From: Flavonifractor plautii ATCC 29863
GTDB lineage: Bacteria > Bacillota > Clostridia > Oscillospirales > Oscillospiraceae
DNA length: 64,000 bases
Assembly: GCF_000239295.1 (NCBI RefSeq)
Contig: NZ_JH417835.1
Coordinates: forward strand, 13,203-77,202
Direction: 5' to 3'
Below, piece by piece: positions 17,680 to 25,190 of the stretch. The translations under genes and the position numbers were made by a program. The first letter of the stretch is position 1. Each line of letters opens with the position of its first letter. The notes under the pieces were generated by a model that saw only the letters and a list, made by a program, of their open reading frames with translations, was not told the origin of the DNA and searched no databases.

Positions 17680-19095
17680 ATGAACATTGACGAGAATGTG
17701 GTCGAATCCATTGTGAAGCGGGTTGTATCCCAGCTGAGCACGGAGACCGCTTCCGCCCAGACCTGCCCGTCCGGCGGGGACTGGGGTGTATTTGAGAGCA
17801 TGAACGACGCGGTGGACGCGGCCGTGGAGGCCCAGCGGGAGTATCTGAACCGCTCCATGCACGACCGGGCCTGCTATGTCCAGGCCATCCGCGACGTGGT
17901 GCTGGACCAGGAGAATCTGGAGTACATCTCCCGCCTGGCCGTGGAGGAGACCGGCATGGGCGGCTATGAGTACAAGCTCATCAAGAACCGTCTGGCCGCG
18001 GTCAAGACGCCCGGCATCGAGGATCTGACCACCGACGCCATGAGCGGCGACGACGGCCTGACCCTGGTGGAGTACTCGCCCTTCGGGGTGATCGGCTCCA
18101 TCACCCCCACCACCAACCCCACGGAGACCATCATCTGCAACTCCATCGGCATGCTGGCGGCGGGGAACGCGGTGGTGTTCAGCCCCCACCCCCGGGCCAA
18201 GAAGGTGTCCCTGCACCTGATTCAGCTCATCAACAAGGCCCTCTGCAAGGCAGGCGCGCCCGCCAACCTGGTGGTCACCGTGTCCGCCCCCTCGATTGAG
18301 AACACCAACGCCATGATGAGCCACCCCAAGATCCGCATGCTGGTGGCTACCGGCGGCCCCGCCATCGTCAAAACGGTGCTCTCCAGCGGCAAGAAGGCCA
18401 TCGGCGCCGGCGCCGGCAATCCCCCCGTCGTGGTGGACGAGACCGCCGACATCGAGAAGGCCGCCAAGGATATCGTGGACGGCTGCTCCTTTGACAACAA
18501 CCTGCCCTGCATCGCCGAGAAGGAAGTCATCGCCGTGGACTCCGTGGCCGACTACCTGATCTTCAACATGAAGAAGAACGGTGCTTACGAGGTCAAGGAC
18601 CCCGCCGTGATCAGCCAGCTGGTGGAGCTGGTGACCAAGGAGGGCAAGAGCCCCAAGACCGAGTTTGTGGGCAAGAGCGCCAAGTACATCCTGGACAAGA
18701 TCGGCATTACCGTGGGCGATGACGTGAAAGTGATCCTCATGGAGGCCAAGGAGGACCACCCCTTCGTGCAGGTGGAGCTCATGATGCCCATCCTGCCTCT
18801 GGTGCGGGTTCCCGACGTGGACCAGGCCATTGAGATGGCCGTCCGGGTGGAGCACGGCAACCGCCACACCGCCATGATGCACTCCCGCAATGTGGAGAAG
18901 CTGACCAAGATGGCCAAGCTCATCCAGACCACGATTTTTGTGAAAAACGGCCCCTCTTACGCCGGCATCGGCGTAGGCGGCGAGGGCTATACCACGTTTA
19001 CCATCGCCGGTCCCACCGGAGAGGGCCTGACTTCGGCCAAATCCTTTGCCCGGCGCCGCAGATGCGTGCTCGTCGGAGGGATGGACGTCAGATAA
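17680..19095 (+). CDS. pduP: CoA-acylating propionaldehyde dehydrogenase
   Basis: 471 residues (PduP 464). The N-terminal helix IDENVVESIVKRVVSQL is the classic encapsulation peptide. The aldehyde-dehydrogenase core has the catalytic Cys277 in NLPCIAEKEV and the coenzyme loop SITPTTNPTETI. It oxidises propionaldehyde with NAD+ and CoA to propionyl-CoA. Strong AAGGAGG site. It pairs with PduQ, which reduces the other half of the aldehyde. Confidence 0.96.
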   Translation: MNIDENVVESIVKRVVSQLSTETASAQTCPSGGDWGVFESMNDAVDAAVEAQREYLNRSMHDRACYVQAIRDVVLDQENLEYISRLAVEETGMGGYEYKLIKNRLAAVKTPGIEDLTTDAMSGDDGLTLVEYSPFGVIGSITPTTNPTETIICNSIGMLAAGNAVVFSPHPRAKKVSLHLIQLINKALCKAGAPANLVVTVSAPSIENTNAMMSHPKIRMLVATGGPAIVKTVLSSGKKAIGAGAGNPPVVVDETADIEKAAKDIVDGCSFDNNLPCIAEKEVIAVDSVADYLIFNMKKNGAYEVKDPAVISQLVELVTKEGKSPKTEFVGKSAKYILDKIGITVGDDVKVILMEAKEDHPFVQVELMMPILPLVRVPDVDQAIEMAVRVEHGNRHTAMMHSRNVEKLTKMAKLIQTTIFVKNGPSYAGIGVGGEGYTTFTIAGPTGEGLTSAKSFARRRRCVLVGGMDVR

Positions 19096-19113
19096 ACGGA
19101 GGTTTGGGCCATT

Positions 19114-20439
19114 ATGCAAGAGAATCTGCTCGGCCTGGTGGAACAGGCCGGTGTGGTGGGCGCCGGCGGCGCCGGATTTCCCACCCATGTGAAGCTCAAG
19201 GCCCAGGCGGACACCGTCATCATCAACGGAGCGGAGTGTGAACCGCTGCTCCGGGTGGATCAGCAGCTGATGGCCCTCCAGGCCGGCGACCTGCTGGACG
19301 CCCTCGATCTGCTCGTGGAGCAGGTCGGGGCGTCCCAGGGCGTGGTGGCGCTCAAGGAGCACTACCACGCGGCGGTGGAGGCGCTGGAGCGGGAGCTGTC
19401 CAGGCATCCCAGGCTGAGGATTCACCGGATGGGCGCATTTTATCCCGCCGGTGACGAACAGGTGATCGTCTACGAGGTGACCGGACGCGTGGTCCCGGAG
19501 GGGGGCATCCCCCTGAATGTGGGCGTGGTGGTCAGCAATGTGGAGACGGCCCTCAATGTGCTGGCGGCCGTCCGCCATCAGGCCCCGGTGATTGAGAAGT
19601 ATGTCACGCTGACCGGTGCGGTGCGCACCCCCAAGACCGTGAAGGTGCCCCTGGGCATCACAGTGGCGGAGGCGCTGGCCCTGGCGGGCGGCCCCACCGT
19701 GGAGCACTATGAGGTCATCAACGGCGGGCCCATGATGGGGCGTGTGGTGAGCACCGGAAGCGCTATTACCAAGACCACAAAGGGACTCATCGTAGTCCCG
19801 GAGGGCCATTCCCTCCTCCAGAGCCTGAACCGGCCCGTGCCGCGGATGCTCCAGGATGCCCGGGTGGCCTGTATGCAGTGCTCCCTGTGCTCCGAGGTCT
19901 GCCCGCGGGGCCTGCTGGGGCACCGCATCCAGCCGCACAAGATGATGCGCCTGGCCGCCTATGGCGCCCTCTGCGACCCGGAGTATACCCCCATGAACGC
20001 CTTCCTGTGCTGCGGCTGCCGCCTGTGCGAGTACGCCTGCGTGATGGGGCTTCAGCCCTGGAAACTGAACGGGATGCTCAAGGGCGAGATGGGAAAGAAG
20101 GGTGTCCGCAATGCGCTGCACAACCAGCCGGAGGCGGCCGCGCCGTTCCGGCAGTACAAGCGATACCCGGTTCACAAGCTGATTCACCAGTTGGGGCTGG
20201 ACGGCTATGATGTCCCCGCCCCGATGGAGGACAGCTCCTGCGACTATCAAATGGTGACCCTGCCGCTGAGCCAGGGGGTGGGCGCACCCGCCCAGCCTGT
20301 GGTGCGCGCAGGGGACAGAGTGGAGAAGGGAGCCCTGATTGCGGCGGCCCCAGAGGGAAAGCTGGGGGCAAACCTTCACGCGAGCATCGCGGGAACGGTG
20401 ACCGCGGTGACCGAGAGAGAGATTACCATCCAACAATAA
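19114..20439 (+). CDS. pduS: Cobalamin reductase, RnfC-like
   Basis: 441 residues (PduS 451). It has an N-terminal flavin/NADH Rossmann motif (GVVGAGGAGFPTHVK), an SLBB domain in the middle, two 4Fe-4S motifs (CMQCSLCSEVCP; CCGCRLCEYACV), and a C-terminal sandwich-hybrid domain. It reduces cob(II)alamin for PduO inside the BMC. It is paralogous in fold to the membrane-operon RnfC at 50676. Confidence 0.94.
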   Translation: MQENLLGLVEQAGVVGAGGAGFPTHVKLKAQADTVIINGAECEPLLRVDQQLMALQAGDLLDALDLLVEQVGASQGVVALKEHYHAAVEALERELSRHPRLRIHRMGAFYPAGDEQVIVYEVTGRVVPEGGIPLNVGVVVSNVETALNVLAAVRHQAPVIEKYVTLTGAVRTPKTVKVPLGITVAEALALAGGPTVEHYEVINGGPMMGRVVSTGSAITKTTKGLIVVPEGHSLLQSLNRPVPRMLQDARVACMQCSLCSEVCPRGLLGHRIQPHKMMRLAAYGALCDPEYTPMNAFLCCGCRLCEYACVMGLQPWKLNGMLKGEMGKKGVRNALHNQPEAAAPFRQYKRYPVHKLIHQLGLDGYDVPAPMEDSSCDYQMVTLPLSQGVGAPAQPVVRAGDRVEKGALIAAAPEGKLGANLHASIAGTVTAVTEREITIQQ

Positions 20440-20460
20440 AGATTGGAGAGGAACTGATTT

Positions 20461-21375
20461 ATGGATATCTTGGCTCTGATCGCCGCATTTGGCGGCGGCA
20501 TTATCGGCGCTTACATGGGCGCCCTTCCCGCCTTTATTATGACTGGTATCTACGCCCTGGTGGGCGGAGTCCTGACGGCTGCCGGCGTGGGCGGCGATGT
20601 TGCAGTCAACTACCTCGCCTTTGGTTCCTTTGTCGGCCCCCACATCGCCTTTGCCGGCGGCGTGGCCGCCGCCGGCTATGCGGGCCGCAAGGGCAAGCTG
20701 GCCTCCGGCACCGACATCCTGTTCTCCCTCAACGGCCTGGGTGAGCCCGACGTGCTCCTGGTGGGCGGCATCTTCGGCGTGCTGGGCTTCCTGATCCACT
20801 ACTGCATCGGACTGCTGCCCGTCATCGGCAGCGCCGGCCCCGCCACCACCGACCTGCCCGGCATCACCGTCTTCATTCTGGCGGTTGTCACTCGTCTGGC
20901 CTTCGGCAAGACCGGCCTGACCGGCAAGTACACCGGCTCCGGAAAGCGCGAGTGGTTCGCCACCGGGAAGGGCTTCGTCTATAACGTGGTACTGGGCGGC
21001 GGCATCGGCATTGTGGTGAGCTTCATCGCCGCGTTCCTGTACGAGAATGAGTTTACCGCTGCGTTCAGCATCTTCCCGATCGTGTGCTTCGGCTTTGCGG
21101 CGATCACGCTGATCTTCACCCAGACCGGCTTCGCCACGCCCGCGACTCACCACATTTTCCTGCCCTCCGGGCTGGCTGCCGTGGCCGGCATCACCGCCTG
21201 GGGCCCTGCGGGCGCTCTGCTGGGCGTGCTCTTCGGCATCCTGGGCTCCCTGCTGGGCGACCTGGTGGGCAAGAGCTTGAACAGCCACTGCGACACCCAC
21301 ATCGACCCCCCTGCTACCACGATCTTTATCCTGACGATTGTGATCAACGCTGTCAGCAGCGTGATCAATGCCTGA
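20461..21375 (+). CDS. Polytopic membrane protein of the BMC operon
   Basis: 304 residues, strongly hydrophobic, about 7-9 membrane spans with Gly-rich helices (GGGIIGAYMGALPAFIMTG; GPAGALLGVLFGILGSLLGDLVG). Conserved-looking polar spots are THHIF (about 228) and HCDTHIDPP near the C-terminus. It has no signal peptide and I do not recognise a characterised family. Its place between pduS and pduT and its strong ribosome site suggest a role in diol, aldehyde or cofactor movement across the cell membrane; pduF is absent from the window. That function is an inference. Confidence 0.6.
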   Translation: MDILALIAAFGGGIIGAYMGALPAFIMTGIYALVGGVLTAAGVGGDVAVNYLAFGSFVGPHIAFAGGVAAAGYAGRKGKLASGTDILFSLNGLGEPDVLLVGGIFGVLGFLIHYCIGLLPVIGSAGPATTDLPGITVFILAVVTRLAFGKTGLTGKYTGSGKREWFATGKGFVYNVVLGGGIGIVVSFIAAFLYENEFTAAFSIFPIVCFGFAAITLIFTQTGFATPATHHIFLPSGLAAVAGITAWGPAGALLGVLFGILGSLLGDLVGKSLNSHCDTHIDPPATTIFILTIVINAVSSVINA

Positions 21376-21410
21376 GCCAACAGAGGAATCCATAGGAAAA
21401 GAGGCCAGTT

Positions 21411-21962
21411 ATGGGAAAGTCCATCGGATTACTGGAATTGAAAAGCATCCCCGTCGGCATTGAAACCGCCGATGCGGTGCTGAAGGCCGCCAATGTGGAG
21501 CTGCTGACCGCGACCCCCACCTGTCCGGGTAAATATGTCATTATCATCTGCGGCGCGGTAGGCGCTGTGAAGAGCGCCATGGAGAGCGGCCGCCAGACAG
21601 CGGGCATCTATCTGGTCGGGCACCACACCATCAACAACGTGCACGCTTCCGTCCCGGAGGCGATCGTGGGCACGTCGGAGGTGGGACACATCGCCTCCAT
21701 CGGCGTGATCGAGACCATGACGGCTTTGACTGCCGTTGAGGCGGGGGACTATGCCGCCAAGGCGGCGAACGTCCGCCTGATGGAGATCCGCATTGCCCGC
21801 GGCCTGGGCGGCAAGGGCTTTGTTATTCTCACCGGCGAGGTTTCCGCGGTTCGCTCTGCGGTTAAGGCCGCGATGAATCAACTGGAGGAGACTGGGGATA
21901 TTACAAGCAGCAGCGTGATCGCATCGCCCCATCCGGGATTGATTGACAAGCTGACGAACTAA
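21411..21962 (+). CDS. pduT: BMC tandem-domain shell protein with Fe-S pore Cys
   Basis: 183 residues (PduT 184) with two BMC domains, about 1-90 and 95-183. Cys38 lies in TPTCPGKY, the same number and context as the Cys that holds a 4Fe-4S cluster at the three-fold pore of Salmonella PduT. It is thought to pass electrons across the shell, possibly with PduS, which lies two genes upstream. Confidence 0.94.
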   Translation: MGKSIGLLELKSIPVGIETADAVLKAANVELLTATPTCPGKYVIIICGAVGAVKSAMESGRQTAGIYLVGHHTINNVHASVPEAIVGTSEVGHIASIGVIETMTALTAVEAGDYAAKAANVRLMEIRIARGLGGKGFVILTGEVSAVRSAVKAAMNQLEETGDITSSSVIASPHPGLIDKLTN

Positions 21963-22000
21963 GGGAAACAGGAACAGACGCGGAAAGGAGGGCCATCAGT

Positions 22001-22273
22001 ATGGCTTCACAGGATTGCCCCAACTGCCACTATCCAGCGCCCAACCGCAAAAAGCCTGGGGAGGGGGAGCGCGTGCCCCAGGGTATGTACCACGCCCCCG
22101 ACAGGAGCGGTGAGCCGGAAGAGTGCCCCCAGTGCTTTTACCAGCCGGAGGCAGTGGAGGAAAGGCCGGAGGAGGAGTGTCCCCAGTGCTTCTACCAGCC
22201 CGAGGACGGGCAGAAGCGGGAGGAGGCCAAGGAGGACGACTGCTCTCAGTGCTTCTATAAGCCGGATAAATAA
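22001..22273 (+). CDS. Small four-CxxC protein of unknown function
   Basis: 90 residues, acidic, with a GGAAAGGAGG ribosome site. Four CxxC pairs (C6/C9, C42/C45, C60/C63, C81/C84) come as CPNCHYP, CPQCFYQP twice and CSQCFYKP, so the motif C-x-Q-C-F-Y-x-P is repeated three times, joined by charged Pro/Glu linkers with no predicted core. Eight Cys suit two zinc or iron sites or reversible disulfides. I recognise no family. It sits between pduT (Fe-S) and a peroxiredoxin-glutaredoxin fusion, which suggests a redox or metal role in the BMC. Confidence 0.72.
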   Translation: MASQDCPNCHYPAPNRKKPGEGERVPQGMYHAPDRSGEPEECPQCFYQPEAVEERPEEECPQCFYQPEDGQKREEAKEDDCSQCFYKPDK

Positions 22274-22301
22274 GAATTGGTAAGAAAGGATTGTGAGCTC
22301 T

Positions 22302-23114
22302 GTGGAACGACTCATTGGAAAGCAGGCGCCCTATTTTTCCATGGAGGCGCTGTCGGCGGACGGAGAACATTTTGTGCGCGTTGCGCTGCCGGACTATGCC
22401 GGGAAATGGCTGGTGCTGTTCTTCTACCCCATGGACTTCACCTTTGTCTGTCCCACAGAGCTCACAGCCTTCTCAGAGCACCGGGAGGCCTTCCGTGCGG
22501 CCGGAGCGGAGCTGCTCAGCGTGAGCACGGACAGCGTCTACACCCATCAGGCCTGGCAGCGCAACGGCCTGGGCGGGCTGGGTTACCCCATGGCGGCGGA
22601 TCAGACTCTGCGGGTCTGCGCCGATTACGGGGTGCTGCTGGAGGAGGAGGGGGTGGCCCTGCGTGGGCTGTTCCTGATTGACCCGGAGCAAAAAGTGCGC
22701 TACAGCGTAATCCACGACAACAACATCGGCCGCAATCCGGAGGAGGTGCTCCGGGTATTGGCCGCGCTGAAAACCGGCGGCCTGTGCGCAGCTGGCTGGA
22801 AGGCCGGGGAGGAAAACCTCCGCCCGGACATATCGGAACGCGAGGCTCCGGTGCTGGCGGGTACGGCACCCGTGCGCATCTATACGATGCCCGGTTGCAG
22901 CTACTGCCGCAGCGTAAAGGAGTTTTTGAGACAGGGCGGGATCTCCTATGAGGAGATCAACCTCGCGGAGGATAAGGCCGGGCAGGCCTTTATGGAGAGC
23001 CGCGGCTATACGGGCCTGCCGGTCACGGTGATCGGCGCGGAGGAGATTGTAGGCTATAATATGCCCAGAATCAAGGCGGCGCTGGGCCTGAGCGGAGCAA
23101 ACGAGGTGAAATAG
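22302..23114 (+). CDS. Peroxiredoxin-glutaredoxin fusion
   Basis: 270 residues. Residues 1 to about 172 are an AhpC-type 2-Cys peroxiredoxin with peroxidatic Cys50 (FTFVCPTELTAF) and resolving Cys162 (GLCAAGWKAGE). Residues about 190-265 are a glutaredoxin domain with C199-S-Y-C202, cis-Pro240 (TGLPVTVIG) and the EEIVGYN end. It would reduce peroxides and be recharged by its own glutaredoxin domain. GTG 22302 is preferred because AAGAAAGGA sits 11 bp upstream; GTG 22293 would be only 2 bp from it. It overlaps nothing and precedes pduU by one base, so it is a true operon member. Confidence 0.88.
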   Translation: MERLIGKQAPYFSMEALSADGEHFVRVALPDYAGKWLVLFFYPMDFTFVCPTELTAFSEHREAFRAAGAELLSVSTDSVYTHQAWQRNGLGGLGYPMAADQTLRVCADYGVLLEEEGVALRGLFLIDPEQKVRYSVIHDNNIGRNPEEVLRVLAALKTGGLCAAGWKAGEENLRPDISEREAPVLAGTAPVRIYTMPGCSYCRSVKEFLRQGGISYEEINLAEDKAGQAFMESRGYTGLPVTVIGAEEIVGYNMPRIKAALGLSGANEVK

Positions 23115-23115
23115 G

Positions 23116-23496
23116 ATGGACTTAATGGACTTTGGAACCGTGCAGGAGGGGAAGATGCGGCTTGTTCAGGAGATGGTGCCCGGCAAGCAGGTCACTCTGG
23201 CCCATATTATTGCAAGCCCGGATGAGATTATCTATCAGAAGCTGGGCCTCAATCCCAATGTGGACTACCAGCAGGCCGCCATCGGAATTTTGAGCATGAC
23301 GCCCTCTGAAATTTCCGTAATCGCGGGCGATATTGCGACCAAGACCTCCAAGGTGGAGATGGGGTTTATTGACCGCTTCAGCGGAACCCTCATTTTTACC
23401 GGACGCATTTCAAACGTACAGGCCGCAGTGTCCAGTATCCTGACCTATCTGAAGAATCACCTGGGGTTTACCATCTGTGAAATTACGAGGACATGA
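23116..23496 (+). CDS. pduU: BMC shell protein, circularly permuted hexamer
   Basis: 126 residues (PduU 116, EutS about 111). EutS/PduU signature: MVPGKQVTLAHIIASPDEIIYQKLG and AIGILSMTPSEISVIAGDIATK. It forms hexamers with a beta-barrel cap over the pore. It may start at ATG 23125 instead. Its last codons overlap the next gene by 4 bp. Confidence 0.92.
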   Translation: MDLMDFGTVQEGKMRLVQEMVPGKQVTLAHIIASPDEIIYQKLGLNPNVDYQQAAIGILSMTPSEISVIAGDIATKTSKVEMGFIDRFSGTLIFTGRISNVQAAVSSILTYLKNHLGFTICEITRT

Positions 23497-24032
23497 AGAA
23501 AATTATTTTAATGGGCCGGAGCGAATGCGGAAAGACCACCCTCACGCAGGCGCTGAAGGGCGATGTGATCCACTATCACAAGACACAGTACATAAACCAT
23601 TATGATGTGGTGATTGACACGCCGGGGGAGTATGCAGAAAACGCCAGCCTGGCGAAGGCGCTGGCGCTCTATACCTATGAGGCCGACGTGGTGGGGCTGC
23701 TGCTGAGCTCCACCGAGCCGTACTCGCTCTACCCACCCTGTGTGACGGCCTGCTGCAACCGCCCGGTGATCGGCATTGTGACCCAGATTGACCATCCGGA
23801 CGGTGATCCGGACCGGGCGCAGGGCTGGCTGGAGCTGGCGGGATGCCACCCGATTTTTCGGGTCAGCTCCTATACCGGGGAGGGGATCTGGCAGATCCTC
23901 AACTATCTCCGGGAGCCGGGAGACATCCTGCCCTGGGATTCGGAACAGGCGGCGGAGCGTCCCCGGGTGGTTCTCTCGAACAAATATGGGAGGCTGCCCG
24001 AAGAGGGCGGCGGACACCCGCAAACAGTTTAG
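23493..24032 (+). CDS. pduV: Ras-like GTPase of the EutP/PduV family
   Basis: 179 residues. P-loop GRSECGKTTL (8-17), switch II DTPGEY, base motif TQID, and a family-typical SSYTGEGI. PduV localises to BMCs in Salmonella and is linked to their movement or positioning. ATG 23493 overlaps the pduU stop (ATGA). It is the last gene of the BMC operon, followed by a hairpin. Confidence 0.93.
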   Translation: MKKIILMGRSECGKTTLTQALKGDVIHYHKTQYINHYDVVIDTPGEYAENASLAKALALYTYEADVVGLLLSSTEPYSLYPPCVTACCNRPVIGIVTQIDHPDGDPDRAQGWLELAGCHPIFRVSSYTGEGIWQILNYLREPGDILPWDSEQAAERPRVVLSNKYGRLPEEGGGHPQTV

Positions 24033-24046
24033 GAAAAAACAGGAGT

Positions 24047-24088
24047 GCTCCTGCCGCGGGAGAGACTGCGGTGGGAGCTTTGCTGTTA
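24047..24088 (+). terminator. Probable terminator after pduV
   Basis: GCTCCTGCCGC (24047-24057) pairs with GCGGTGGGAGC (24068-24078) apart from a TG/TG internal loop, then TTTGCTGTT. The T-run is weak, so some read-through to the next gene is possible. Confidence 0.5.
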
Positions 24089-24129
24089 TGATACGTTAGG
24101 CGATACAATTTGCAGAAGGAGGGCTGTCC

Positions 24130-25047
24130 ATGGAAGCGTTGACCTTTTTTTCCGCGATGAACCGGGGACAGTTCCGGGAGGAACAGGGGATTGAGGGCAG
24201 CTCTTACTGTATCTTTTTTGCCCCGATGGAGGAGCTGGTCACCAAGGACCGTATGACCGGAAGAGAGGACCGGGTCGTGCTGGAGCTGCTCTACGGCGAT
24301 GAAATGCTGCCCGGGGCCCTGCGGGTGAGGCAGGTGGGGAGCAATGCGGTCGTTGAGGAGTCCACACAGGGGGCGTTTCGCGCCTTCCTGGAGGAGAAGC
24401 CAGTCAAGTACATCGGACAACTGCTGATGTACGCGCTTCAGTTCAAAATACAGGATCTCTCCCTGCGCATTGAGGGCTGCACAGGCGAGATGAAGCAGTT
24501 GGAGGACGCCCTGGACAACTGCATCGACAACAGCGGCACCTATCGTCTGCTGGATTTCCGCAGGCGCTACACCGAGTGCGGGAATATGGTGCTGGCGGTG
24601 AAGGAGATCCTGTCGCGGATCGACAAGGGCTACTATCCGATGCAGATGCAGAACAGCTATGTGCTTCAGGGCGAGGTGCTGATGGAGTTCCGCTTCCTGG
24701 AGGAGCGGTATGAGCTCATCAAGAGCACGGTTCTCAAGGACTTTGATACCTATACCTCCATCATCAATAACAATATCAACCGGAATGCCCGGCTGCTGAG
24801 CATCATCTCGCTGGTGGGGGTGGTTCTCAACTTCATGTTCGGAAGTCTGCTGGCCGCCAATCCACTTCTGGGAATCATCGGCGGCCTGTCGGTTGCGGGC
24901 TTGTCTGTGGGGGCCACGGCGGTCTACCATGTCAGCCGCCGCGGCAATGCGCTGCTTCCCTCCGGGCGCGGTCCGCTTCAGGCGTTTCCCTCCCTGCCGA
25001 AATTCCACAGGAAAGAGAAGCGGGAGCGGGATCAGTGGGAAAAATGA
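24130..25047 (+). CDS. CorA-like membrane protein lacking the GMN motif
   Basis: 305 residues: a soluble alpha/beta then helical N-terminal part (1 to about 215), then two membrane spans (about 222-245 and 250-270) and a basic tail. The helix before the first span (DFDTYTSIINNNINRNARLLSIISLVGVV) resembles the CorA stalk, but the pore signature GMN is replaced by FGSLLAANP. CorA proteins carry Mg2+, Co2+ or Ni2+. Without GMN the activity is doubtful. It has a good ribosome site (AGAAGGAGGG) and lies just after the BMC operon. Cobalt supply for B12 is an attractive but unproved link. Confidence 0.55.
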   Translation: MEALTFFSAMNRGQFREEQGIEGSSYCIFFAPMEELVTKDRMTGREDRVVLELLYGDEMLPGALRVRQVGSNAVVEESTQGAFRAFLEEKPVKYIGQLLMYALQFKIQDLSLRIEGCTGEMKQLEDALDNCIDNSGTYRLLDFRRRYTECGNMVLAVKEILSRIDKGYYPMQMQNSYVLQGEVLMEFRFLEERYELIKSTVLKDFDTYTSIINNNINRNARLLSIISLVGVVLNFMFGSLLAANPLLGIIGGLSVAGLSVGATAVYHVSRRGNALLPSGRGPLQAFPSLPKFHRKEKRERDQWEK

Positions 25048-25099
25048 ATATGGAGCGGTGACAGAGAGGGTGTGCCGAACCCGTGCCGCCAAAGACCGG

Positions 25100-25140
25100 A
25101 ATGGGCCGGAGAGGACGAATGTCCTCTCCGGCCCATTTTG
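25100..25140. terminator. Strong terminator between convergent genes
   Basis: A perfect 17-bp stem (25100-25116 with 25121-25137), loop GAAT, then TTTTGGTTT on the plus strand. It ends the CorA-like gene and lies 54 bp past the stop of the minus-strand surface gene, so it may serve both. Confidence 0.9.
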
Positions 25141-25190
25141 GTTTCACTAGGAAGCAGATGTTCCGGATTGCCGCCGTTTTTCCGGCGGCC

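Noticed and set aside
17278-21393. 1371-codon minus-strand open frame opposite pduO to the membrane-protein gene
   Set aside because: Shadow of five conserved plus-strand genes; no domain or plausible start.
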